In this document: positions 56,201 to 64,000 of the stretch, piece by piece | Layout of the letters: each line of letters opens with the position of its first letter | Numbering within the stretch: the stretch's first letter is position 1 | Source of the DNA: Impatiens glandulifera | Taxonomy: Eukaryota; Streptophyta; Magnoliopsida; Ericales; Balsaminaceae | DNA: 64,000 nucleotides | Reading direction: 5' to 3' | NCBI RefSeq assembly: GCF_907164915.1 | Contig: NC_061862.1 | Span: 32,200,628 to 32,264,627 of the forward strand | Translations under genes and position numbers: made by a program | The notes under the pieces: generated by a model | Database searches by the model: none | Told to the model about the DNA's origin: nothing | Seen by the model: the letters and a program-made list of their open reading frames with translations, nothing else

Positions 56201-56857
56201 ATATACCCGAATTCAGAACATGAAGTTGACTTCTTGGAAATTGGTTAATATAGTTCTCATTACTAGACATCTGTCAATTCTACTTATTCTAATTTTCTCA
56301 TTCCCTCTCGTAGAAGAACAAGTGAAGAAGTTTCCAGAATTGGTATACTCGATACAACTCATATCTCTGTTGTAGTCATTAATGTCAATCATATCCCGGA
56401 TTATTTCAGATTCTGGGCTACGATCAGATTCGTTTCTAGTTACGTTGTAATCACCAAGGACAACCCAAGATTTATCACTACCGATCTAGTTTCTAAGAAA
56501 ATTCCAGAGGAGTCTTCTATCAGTGCTTGAGTTTCTACCATAGACAATAGCAAGATTAAACACGATTCTTGTGATTCTGTCTTTGACCTCTACTAGGATT
56601 GCTTGATCATTCGAAAAGAGAGCTCTAACCTCAGCAACTTTGTTATCCTAAATAACCCAAATTCTGTCTGTTTTATCATTTGAGTTGTGAATGATTTCCC
56701 AGCTACTATCAATACACAACTTGCTAACCTTCTCAACGTTTCGAGTTTTGACTTTTGTTTCAAGAATACCCATAATAGTGATCTTCTGGTTCTCAATGAT
56801 CCTCCTAATTTCTTTGCATTTTAGAGGGTCATTGAGTCCCCTTATGTTCCATGTCAC
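53252..56857 (-). pseudogene. LINE ORF2: endonuclease and reverse transcriptase (inactive)
   Basis: Endonuclease landmarks are TWNIRGLNDP (start), GILETKV, LGDYNVTRNE and SRIDRCLV. RT landmarks are GDKNTTFFYRK, NKSPGPDGFNARFFK, LTLIPK, FRPISYCNV, NQSAFIPGRTI and KIDIKKVFDLVRW. The catalytic box expected as FADD reads FTNN (54,822-54,833), so both Asp residues are lost. Downstream are WAQ (54,461 area), KGGIGLKNC and the C-terminal zinc-finger-RVT style region. In a working LINE, ORF2 nicks target DNA and copies the element RNA into the nick. Stops and frameshifts are scattered through the whole ORF. Confidence 0.9.
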
Positions 56858-56999
56858 TATATTCTTGAATGGATATAAGTTTTGGGTTCCTGACTTTCCA
56901 GACTGTCCTAGACCTCTTCATCCGAGAAATAGCATCAGTTGCCTCGCTATCCTCATTGACTACAGTTTGATTATATGGAATACTATTGCCATTGAGAGG

Positions 57000-58166
57000 G
57001 GGTTACTCATGTAGATCTCATCTTCTCCCGTGATAGAGTTATGGCTTCTGAATCCAGGATCTTTCTGCTTTGTCTTCGATTTTTCAGCTTGTTCTGCTTT
57101 AGTAGATCTTTTCTAACTTTGAACCTCTTCACAATTGGATTCATGTCTGTTATCGATTTTAATTCGCCCTATTTCAGAACTAAGGCTCACTACCTTATTC
57201 AAGACCAAATTGTCTTCTTCTATACTTGATCTTTTGATTTCACAAAACCCAAGATTTCCTAGTCCATTCTCAATAGCTTCCTTATAACTTATTCCAGTAT
57301 TCTCCTATTCATTATCTTAAAAGGTGGCTTTAAGCCCAAGGATCGGGTCATTTCGAATTCTGATGACATTATTTTTTAGGTTCCTACTTGCATTCCTAGA
57401 ACTGTGAAGTGTGGACTCACGACCTATTAGAGTGCCTTCAGACACAATTTTGCTTGTTTCATATGGGCCAAGTATTCCACATCCCATAGATCTTTGAATT
57501 CCAGAAACTTTAGAACCAGGACCTGTAGTTGCTTCAAGACCAGTTCTTTGATTAGTATTGGGACCGATGGAGTTAGGACCAGCAATAGTATCATCCATAA
57601 TAATAGAACTTGTGTCAGTATCAGGATCAATATATTCGGGATCAGCAATGATTGCACTTTTTTCATCAGGACCGGTAGTAGAAAGTCCGGTAGCTTTAGT
57701 AGTTTCAGGATCAGCAAGTCCAGGACTAGGCTTAACATGGTCAATATGGCTAGGAACAGTAGCATTATGAGAAACTCTAGGACCGGTGTGGCTATGTCCA
57801 ACTTTATCAAGACCGATACCCTAACCAGGACCGACGTTTTGAACATGACCTATTCTTGATAAAATATAATCCCTAGGACTGTTGCCCTGAACATTACCGA
57901 TAGGATCAGCGTTAGCAGGGCCAACTTGTACCCTTACCCACTTCATTCTTTTTCCTATCTTTTTCATTTCCCTTATCTGTTTTTGCTTTTGGTTGCCCAT
58001 CTTATCATCCTAAGTGCGTTCATTGATGTTAAGTTCAGACCTGTTCACATTTCTCTCAACCTGATCCTAGTTAGAGTCATTGATACTGCCTAAGCGTTGT
58101 TATTGGCCTTCGATTTTTGATTATTATTAACTGGACATTTATTCGTAGCGTGTGTGAAAGTGCTAC
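57000..58166 (-). pseudogene. LINE ORF1 C-terminal part
   Basis: The frame starts at the truncation point within a CCHC knuckle (the second half CSTFTHATNKCP is present). It continues with a basic KQIREMKKIGKRMKW segment, then a long Gly-Pro/Asp/Ile-rich region (repeated GP dipeptides such as IAGPNSIGPN, TTGPGSK). Stops break it. ORF1 proteins of plant L1 elements bind the LINE RNA; the low-complexity GP region is this copy's main feature. Confidence 0.7.
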
Positions 58167-58177
58167 AATGGTCCTCT

Positions 58178-59560
58178 ATTTATCAAGTAGGCAACAAAGT
58201 TAATAGTTTATGCCCAAAAAGTTTTAGGCAACCTAGCATGCAATCTCATGCTTCTAGCACACTCGTTAAATGTTCGATTCATTCGTTAAACTATTTCATT
58301 CTCTTGAGACGTATGTGGAGTAGTCTTCACCATACTAATCACATTTACAACACAATATTATCTAAAATTATAAATGATGTACTCGTCTATGTTGTCAGAT
58401 CTCAAACATTTAACCTTATAATTTGTTTCATTTTTAACCAAAGTCTTCCACTTTTTTAAAACCACAAATCCATCAGATGTTTTCTTCATAAAATATACCC
58501 ATACTTTTCTCGTCAAAACGTCACGTAGTAGTGTGATCCGCCAATAAAAGAAATAGGTGTAGGTCCATAAACATTATTGTGTACCAACTCTAGACTTTCT
58601 TTCTTGAGCTCCTTCCCAATATTTAAGAAACTCACCCGTTTTTTATTTTCCAAGAATGCAGTTTCACATAACTGATGTTCAAAAGACTTCAACTATTGAA
58701 TCTGACCATTCTTTAAAAGAATTTTTCATTCTTTTTTTGCTCATATGACCCAACCTATAATGTTATAGCTCACTATTCTTCGAGTCATCAACTACATCAA
58801 CAACTGTTTCTCTACATGTTGAAGTCATGAATAACGTTCTAGTTTTATGACCTCGAGCAACACTTATTGCTCATTTAGTCACCTCCACACACCATTTCTA
58901 CAACTGAAACTATGAGCTTCGTCGTCAAGTTTGGCATCTTCAATTTGATCTGTCTGGCATCTTATTATTCTTCTAAACAAAATTGTTTGACATCTTCAAT
59001 TTGATTTCCCCATGCCTACAATATCTAGTGGCTCATCATCTTTGAGATAAACATTCTTGCAGTTTCCAGCCACATAATTCTTCATTAATTATTTGTGGGC
59101 AGTGGTGTGGAAAGATGCTCCCGAGTCTAAAACTCATAAGTCTATTGTGTTATCAATTGACGGAAGCAACACATCAGTGTCATTTTTTGTAAATACGTTG
59201 GTTGCATAATTTTTATATAATTGTTTCTCTTCGGTTCTTTGCAGTTCCTCTTTATGTGACCCCGTTTATCACAATTTCAACAATCAAATGTCCGCCCAAA
59301 CTTGGACGGACTATTCCTATTTATCGACATAGATATGCTCTTATCTTAGTTGAAATTTTTATCACTTTTCCCCATGTTTATCAATCTTATATGGTTTCTA
59401 ACTCATAGGAACTTGAAGCTTCTTTCCATGGAGGTAATCTTCAATCTTCATCCTCTTGATGCATAATATGTTCAATCGTATGTTTCAATCACATGTCCTA
59501 TCCTATTCTCGCCTTCCATCGTTTCAAATAATTCGATATAACTTATCAGCTATGATACCA
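58178..59560 (-). pseudogene. gag-pol: Integrase and gag remnant of A3
   Basis: Sequence matching A1 (10,740-12,530) resumes immediately after the right LINE duplication (58,167-58,177). A zinc knuckle of the type NCDKRGHIKRNC is read at about 59,280-59,230, but a stop lies between its first two Cys. The rest is too decayed for domain boundaries. Confidence 0.7.
59549..59560 (-). other. Primer-binding site of A3
   Basis: On the minus strand it reads TGGTATCATAGC, one mismatch to the initiator tRNA-Met complement, just inside the 5' LTR. Confidence 0.8.
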
Positions 59561-59562
59561 AT

Positions 59563-59932
59563 TTTTAGGATTTGAATCCCCCAAATTTAACATGCTTAAA
59601 ACGATGTGTAAAAACGCAAGAAAGAAGAACACAAAAAAACAAAAATTTATAGTGGTTCACTCAAATGAGCTACGTCCACTTCAACTACCACCAGATTTCA
59701 CTATGAAGAATAATAAAGAATGCAGAGGTTTTGTCTCACACTTTATCTCTAAATTATGTATTTTCAATATAAACCATTAATAATAACATATTTATAGGGT
59801 AAACATTCATGTAATAAAATCTAAATAATTATTCGTCAGGCCCAAGCCCAAATTCAAATACAAATACAAACCCAATAAACTCTAATTAACTATTGTAAAC
59901 TTTATTATAAGTTTGGGCTCCATAATTCAACA
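59563..59932 (-). repeat. 5' LTR of element A3
   Basis: The 370-bp LTR aligns with 37,347-37,725, though its inner end has TTTTAGG where the partner has TGTTAGG. TGTAA follows at 59,933-59,937. Confidence 0.9.
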
Positions 59933-59937
59933 TGTAA

Positions 59938-60496
59938 ATCTTTTGAAGATCTACACATAATTTATTATTTACTAGAGGTTATATCTTAATTTTATACCAT
60001 TCCACTACTTTCATCTTAAAATTCTCATTTACATTTCATATGAAAATTAACTGAAAATTTTCTTTATAGTTGATATTCCATGAAATTACTTTGACAGACA
60101 AAAAAATGTTACTAACATGTTTATATGGTTATGCTTCATATTTAGTTTGGAGTAGAATTATCTATTTTATTTTATCAATTTTAGACAATACAAAGTTAAG
60201 GTGTCTTCTATTTGTCGATGAGGAAGATCTCTACAATGTCCACAAAGCATCAATATTTCTCTCTTTTATACCATTCTTCCAATCAATTTTTTCTCCGTGA
60301 CATAATTTTGCACCACATCATCTGCCGGTACAAATTATATACGGCCAAATTAAATAAACAGATGTTTGCAGATCTAAAACTATTGAAATGTGGAGACAAT
60401 GTGATGTGAAAATTGTGGTTAGTTGCCAGTATATAATTTGCACTTTACCCTAGAGATGACAAAGAGAATAAAGATTCTATCAGTATATATGTTATA
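59938..60496. other. AT-rich intergenic DNA
   Basis: No gene, RNA gene or repeat was recognised between A3 and the CACTA element F. Confidence 0.6.
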
Positions 60497-60539
60497 CACT
60501 AGTAAAAAAGGGCAAATAGTTAGCAAATGTGGCTATTGG

Positions 60540-60812
60540 TGTTTAGCACAATCGTTAGTAGCTCATGTAATGACGATTGAAATGAATTCAATCGCAACTA
60601 CTCATGTACTCATGTAATGGCGATTGGTCCATATTCAATCGTGGTATCCTATCATATTGGCGATTGGTTTAAAATTCAATCGCGGTTTCCTATCATATTG
60701 GCGATTGGTTTAAATTCCAATCGCTATTAATAACCATATTGACAATTAGTTTAAAATCCAATCGCAATTAACAACCAATTCTGCGATTGGTTTAATCCAA
60801 TCGCAGTTTCCT
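60540..60812. repeat. Left subterminal repeats of CACTA F
   Basis: About ten GCGATTGG-type or CCAATCGC-type units occur in alternating orientation, with ~40-bp blocks (CCTATCATATTGGCGATTGG appears twice in a row). They are likely TNPA-type binding sites by analogy with En/Spm. Confidence 0.8.
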
Positions 60813-60979
60813 ATTAAAACTATTTCTCCTCCTTTACTTTCTTTTTCTCCGACTTCTTTCCAGGATCACAAATATTAAATCTTCTTTCCGCTTTTCTTCT
60901 CCGACACAACATTGAATCCTCTCGGTCGCGGTTAATCTAATGAGTGATGAAAATTAAATTATGTTTGATTTGAATGTAG

Positions 60980-61500
60980 GCTTTGTTTGACTTGGAGAAC
61001 ACCAACAATGAGCTGAAAAGTGACCTTAAAGATCTTTTCATCAATTCAGCATTGTGATATTTTAATTCCTTTTCTTATCAGCTGGGTGATATGAGATTGA
61101 ATTGTTGTTGTAATTGTGTCCTCTTACTTGCTTACTTAAATCTTCAGGCAAGTTGATATGTCTGGAAGCCGCAAGGCGGTTGTTATTCACGTTCCCTATA
61201 GACTAAGGAAAGCTTTTCGCAAGATTCATCTTAGGTTGGTTAGAGAAATTGAGAAGAAGTTTAGTGGAAAGGTTTGTTTTTATAACCTGATGACTTTATA
61301 ACTCAGACTATAGGTTAGTAAACAAACACTTAGCTATTTTCAGGATGTTGTTTTCGTTGCTACCGAAGGATAACAAGGCCACCAAAGAAGGGCTCGGCTG
61401 CACAGAGGCCAAGATCGCGTCCTCTGACTTCAGTGCATGAAGCTATTCTTGAGGATCTTGTTTATCCTGCTGAGATTATTGGAAAAAGAGTTGATACCAG
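60980..61500 (+). pseudogene. RPS7: Captured fragment of 40S ribosomal protein eS7 gene
   Basis: Three exon pieces with intact GT/AG introns can be read. Exon 60,980-61,053 encodes ALFDLENTNNELKSDLKDL followed by FINSA. Exon 61,148-61,271 encodes [20 protein letters not shown] and [19 protein letters not shown]. Exon 61,344-61,500 starts DVVFVAT, then a one-base deletion shifts frame, after which [15 protein letters not shown] and [20 protein letters not shown] are still readable. This matches plant cytosolic eS7 from about residue 29 to 128. The first exon and the C-terminal third are missing. Introns are kept, so capture was at DNA level, not by retroposition. It lies inside CACTA F. Confidence 0.9.
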
Positions 61501-61755
61501 CAATTTACAGTCTTTATGCTGGTTAGTTAACCTGTCTTTTTTTTCTTTCTGTTTAATAGCGGCCATGACTACTGCTATCTGTCTAGATTCAAACCTTCTT
61601 ACATAGAAGCACTATTTAATTGTTATAGCCCACATTTAACTACTCAATCAAAAGTCAACATGAAGGAATTAAGGAGTTTCATTATGAATTGTTCAATACT
61701 ACTAATAATTCTGATTTTATAATAATATTAAATATTTTTTATTTTAAAATGAAAA
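61501..61755. other. CACTA F internal sequence without recognised gene
   Basis: After the eS7 breakpoint the sequence no longer matches that gene. No other coding match was recognised. Confidence 0.5.
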
Positions 61756-62835
61756 AAGCTCACTTAGACGTATATACTTGTACAACTAGCTCATCTAGAC
61801 GTATGTACTAATAAAAGGTCATTTAAACATATTTACTATGAAAAATTAGTTCATTTAGCCTCTTTTAGTAATCATGATTAACTTTTATTTTTAAATTTAT
61901 ATATTTATTAATTAAATATTAATATATTTTCTCTCACTTTCTTTTTCATTAATTAAAGTAGGTAATTTATTTTATTCTTAAATTTTTTATTATTTTAATA
62001 TTAATTTTTATTTAATATTTCATTTTTTTTATTAGTTTTTATTTCTCATATTTCTTAAATTCTCATTTTTTAAAAAAAATTTAACAACTTATTTATGAAT
62101 TTTATGTTTTACTGTAATATTTTTTTAAAGGATTTTTTTCTTATTTAATTTAATATAATAAAAATGAAAAAGGTTTTTTTCTTATTTAATTTAATATAAA
62201 TAAAAATAAAATTAATAATTTTTTATTTAATTTTTATTCACGACTTATATTAGTAAATGAATTATTTTGTCTAATATTTGATTATTACTCTTTTGGTATG
62301 AGTTTTTATTATTATTCAATTCTTAATTATTAATTAATTTATCTTTGTGTTGAAAGATTTTTATTGTTGAAAGAATTTTTATTGTTATATTCAATTATTG
62401 GAATAAACAAATTTAAAATAATTAATAATTAATTTAAATATAAAAAATATATATATAAAGAAAAAGAAATATAGAGTTAAAATAATTAATAATAAATGCT
62501 CATGTATATATATAAAATAAAATTAAAATAATCAATCATAAATATTTATATAGAAATAATAAAAAATTATAAAAAAATAAAAAAAAATAAAAAAAAAATA
62601 AAGGATTCATTTATGAGTAATAAATGAAATAATAAATGAAAAGAAAAGAGAGAAAATATATTAATATTTAATTAATAAATATATAAATTTAAAAATAAAA
62701 GTTAACCATGGTTACTAAAAGAGGCTAAATGAGCCAATTTTTGATAGTACATATGTTTAAATAAACATATGACCTTTTATTAATACGTACGTCTAAGTGA
62801 GCTAGTTGTACAAGTACATACGTCTAAGTGAGCTT
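61756..62835. mobile_element. Foldback element with ~190-bp inverted arms
   Basis: The left arm starts AAGCTCACTTAGACGTAT at 61,756 and is mirrored by the right arm ending ...CGTCTAAGTGAGCTT at 62,835. The arms share CTTGTACAACTAGCTCA, ACTTTTATTTTTAAATTTAT and ATATTAATATATTTTCTCTC and extend at least to about 61,945 and 62,640. The centre is extremely AT-rich and non-coding. This is a MITE-like or foldback transposon nested in CACTA F; a clear TSD was not seen. Confidence 0.85.
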
Positions 62836-62875
62836 GGAGTTTAGAACTATTAATTTCATTTTTTAAAATCACTAT

Positions 62876-62975
62876 GACATCACTTTCGAGGGTAGATATG
62901 GTGGTTGAAGCAAAATTTGCAAAGTGACATCACTTTCGAGGGTAGATATGGTGGTTGAAGCAAAATTTGCAAAGT
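62876..62975. repeat. Perfect 50-bp tandem duplication
   Basis: 62,876-62,925 and 62,926-62,975 are identical (each starts GACATCACTTTCGAGGGTAG). The unit is GC-richer than its flanks and open in two frames. It could be a second captured gene fragment, but no family is recognised. Confidence 0.95.
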
Positions 62976-63321
62976 TACAGTTCAACATATTACAGAAACT
63001 AAAGAAGATGCTATAACTTTTAAACTATCATCGATTCTATGTCGATTCTATGTGTGGCTTTTAACTTAAACTAGAAGTTGTTCGTTCTTCAAGATTGCTG
63101 ATTATTCGTCTTAGAATAGTTCTTGTGTGACTATTGAGATTTAGGGTTTGACTGATTTTCCAGTTTTTTAGAACATGTATGTAGTTGAGTTAGCAATTGA
63201 TAACTTTCTGCCATGTTTGTTCTCTTCTGTCATTTTTTATATCACTTGTACAAGCATTTTCTAAAATTGAAATCTGTAATGGCAGATTAATTTACATGAT
63301 AGACAAGAGCTTTAACAATGA

Positions 63322-63420
63322 AATGGAAGAGAGGTTGAGGATAGAGAAAGATGAAATAGAAGAGAGTTGAGGATAGAGAAAGCTGAAACGGAAGAGAGGT
63401 TGAGGATAGAGAGAGCCGAG
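63322..63420 (+). repeat. Coding minisatellite, three ~36-bp units
   Basis: Three units of the form GAAGAGAGGTTGAGGATAGA, each preceded by GAAA(C/T)-type sequence, lie head to tail. One has lost a G. They encode the heptad-like EERLRIE repeat. Confidence 0.8.
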
Positions 63421-63591
63421 ATGATGCGTTTTATGTCAAAATTTTTACCCCGAGGTGCATCAATAGATCCTACATTATTTGCCCAGTTTACTAATCTTGG
63501 TGGTCAATCATTGGGTCAAGGATCATCAACCGCAATTCCACCCGTGCAGCCTCAACAAGACGATGATAATTCTGGGGAAGACGCGAATTAA
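63367..63591 (+). CDS. Candidate C-terminal exon of a CACTA-associated protein
   Basis: A 74-codon frame begins inside a charged coiled-coil repeat. EERLRIE(R/K)(A/D)E recurs at 63,324-63,420 in three ~36-bp units, and a one-base loss in the second unit breaks the frame upstream. It then runs through a proline/glutamine segment (IPPVQPQQDDD) to a TAA. Such charged coiled-coil ends are common in Ptta/En/Spm-type (TNPA-like) proteins, and the location inside CACTA F supports that. The family assignment is by style and context only. The upstream exons were not found. Confidence 0.4.
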   Translation: MRIEKAETEERLRIERAEMMRFMSKFLPRGASIDPTLFAQFTNLGGQSLGQGSSTAIPPVQPQQDDDNSGEDAN

Positions 63592-63839
63592 GTAAGAACT
63601 TTAGTTATATAATTTTGGTTAGGTTTCAAATGTTGATGTCATACTATACTTTGATTATAAATGTTGGTGTTTGTGTTAAGAACATTTTTGTTATGAATTT
63701 GGTATATTTTGGTTGTGTGGTTGTTTAATAACATTTGTTATGATGATATTGGTTCAATTGAGTATGATATGTAGTAGTTAAATTTTCAGTTTTATAGGTA
63801 TTATTGTAATATTATTATTTATATTGAAAGTAAAGAATC

Positions 63840-64000
63840 ATGAGGGAATCTGCGATTGGATTAAGTACCAAAAATGGTAATAGCCATTGGATTAAGTACC
63901 AATTGCTAGAGGCTAAATGGTAATAGCCATTGGATTAAGTACCAATCTCCAGAGGCTAAATAGTAATAGTCATTGGATTAAGTACCAATCGCCAGAGGCT
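63840..64000. repeat. Subterminal repeat zone at the window end
   Basis: A ~50-bp unit (TAATAG(C/T)CATTGGATTAAG and following, then CCAATCGCCAGAGGCTAAAT-like) repeats at least three times and is cut by the window end. It shares the GCGATTGG core with the left side of CACTA F. Confidence 0.8.

Larger units (their letters stand above)
53096..58166 (-). mobile_element. L1-type LINE, 5'-truncated, inserted in A3
   Basis: The element is read on the minus strand and bounded by the AATGGTCCTCT duplications. At its 3' end is a short A tail (T7 on the plus strand, 53,097-53,103). The order is partial ORF1 (58,166-about 57,000), apurinic-type endonuclease (56,857-about 56,180), reverse transcriptase (about 55,810-54,200) and a C-terminal region with IWQERNARVYG (near 53,430). 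The 5' end falls inside the ORF1 zinc knuckle, a usual 5' truncation. It interrupts the integrase region of A3. Confidence 0.92.
37347..59932 (-). mobile_element. Ty1/copia element A3 with nested insertions
   Basis: LTRs at 37,347-37,725 and 59,563-59,932 are flanked by the perfect duplication TGTAA (37,342-37,346 and 59,933-59,937). Its own sequence survives as three blocks: 37,726-38,567 (RNase H and end of RT), 51,834-53,095 (RT and integrase end) and 58,178-59,560 (integrase and gag). The blocks are separated by the B3/B4 composite and by a LINE. All reading frames are heavily decayed. It belongs to the same family as A1, so A1 can be used to align across the insertions. Confidence 0.93.
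60497..64000. mobile_element. Left part of CACTA (En/Spm) element F; continues past the window
   Basis: The terminus CACTAGTAAAAAAGGGC (60,497) is a CACTA-type inverted repeat. It is followed by subterminal repeats of GCGATTGG and its complement CCAATCGC (about 60,540-60,810). The same motif family (GCGATTGG, GCCATTGGATTAAGTACC, CCAATCGC) returns at 63,850-64,000, which looks like the inner edge of the right subterminal zone. The right terminus is outside the window. Cargo includes an eS7 gene fragment, a foldback element, a 50-bp duplication and a coiled-coil exon. Confidence 0.75.

Noticed and set aside
57317..57846. Collagen-like or Gly-Pro repeat host protein
   Set aside because: The GP-rich frame is continuous with LINE ORF1 and lies between the LINE target duplications.
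60980..61500. Functional eS7 gene
   Set aside because: It lacks the first exon and the C-terminal third, has a one-base frameshift in the third exon, and is enclosed in a CACTA element.

Overview
The window is nuclear DNA from a flowering plant, most likely a eudicot. It is very AT-rich, carries long (TA)n microsatellites, and is dominated by plant-type transposable elements: Ty1/copia LTR retrotransposons primed by initiator-tRNA-Met, an L1-type LINE, CACTA (En/Spm) DNA transposons and foldback MITEs. It also carries a fragment of a plant cytosolic ribosomal protein eS7 gene. The species cannot be named from the sequence. No complete, convincing single-copy host gene is visible.

Layout. 1-9.4 kb is AT-rich intergenic DNA with microsatellites, short tandem duplications, tRNA-like SINE relics, a MITE relic and one weak candidate for a small secreted-protein gene (4617-4907). 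9.4-12.9 kb is a decayed, 3'-truncated copia element of family A (A1) with a MITE inside. 13,926-24,127 is copia element D (TSD TCCCT), interrupted by B1, a large Sirevirus-like element truncated on one side. 25,223-36,572 is a small CACTA element (G) split by the complete 10.8 kb element B2 (TSD GATTA). 37,347-59,932 is family-A element A3 (TSD TGTAA). A3 contains a composite of two B-type elements, B3 and B4 (38,568-51,828), and a 5'-truncated LINE (53,096-58,166). From 60,497 to the window end lies the left part of CACTA element F, which holds a captured eS7 gene fragment, a foldback element and a candidate transposase-associated exon. All LTR elements and the LINE lie on the minus strand.

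The most interesting content is the B family. B elements have 1-2.3 kb LTRs built mainly from arrays of the inverted hexamers TTAGAC and GTCTAA, arranged in 135/133-bp, 109-bp or 54-bp higher-order units. Downstream of gag or pol, in the env-like position, all four copies carry an extra ORF that I call P. P shares an N-terminal domain with the landmarks QVDF, EFF, LPTEG and VNW. It is preceded by a conserved spacer with a G-box-like GACACGTGTC palindrome and more TTAGAC/GTCTAA pairs; in the long-P elements the spacer also has a TATA box. There are two internal-region types: gag plus long P (about 1,150 codons) without pol (B1, B3), and pol plus short P (about 250 codons with a KSKKRK-type basic tail) (B2, B4). 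Both types occur with both LTR array types. This suggests autonomous and pol-less partners that exchange LTRs and share a cis-motif system, possibly read by the P protein. That last link is inference only. Every coding region in the window is broken by stops or frameshifts to some extent, so these are recent relics rather than proven active elements.
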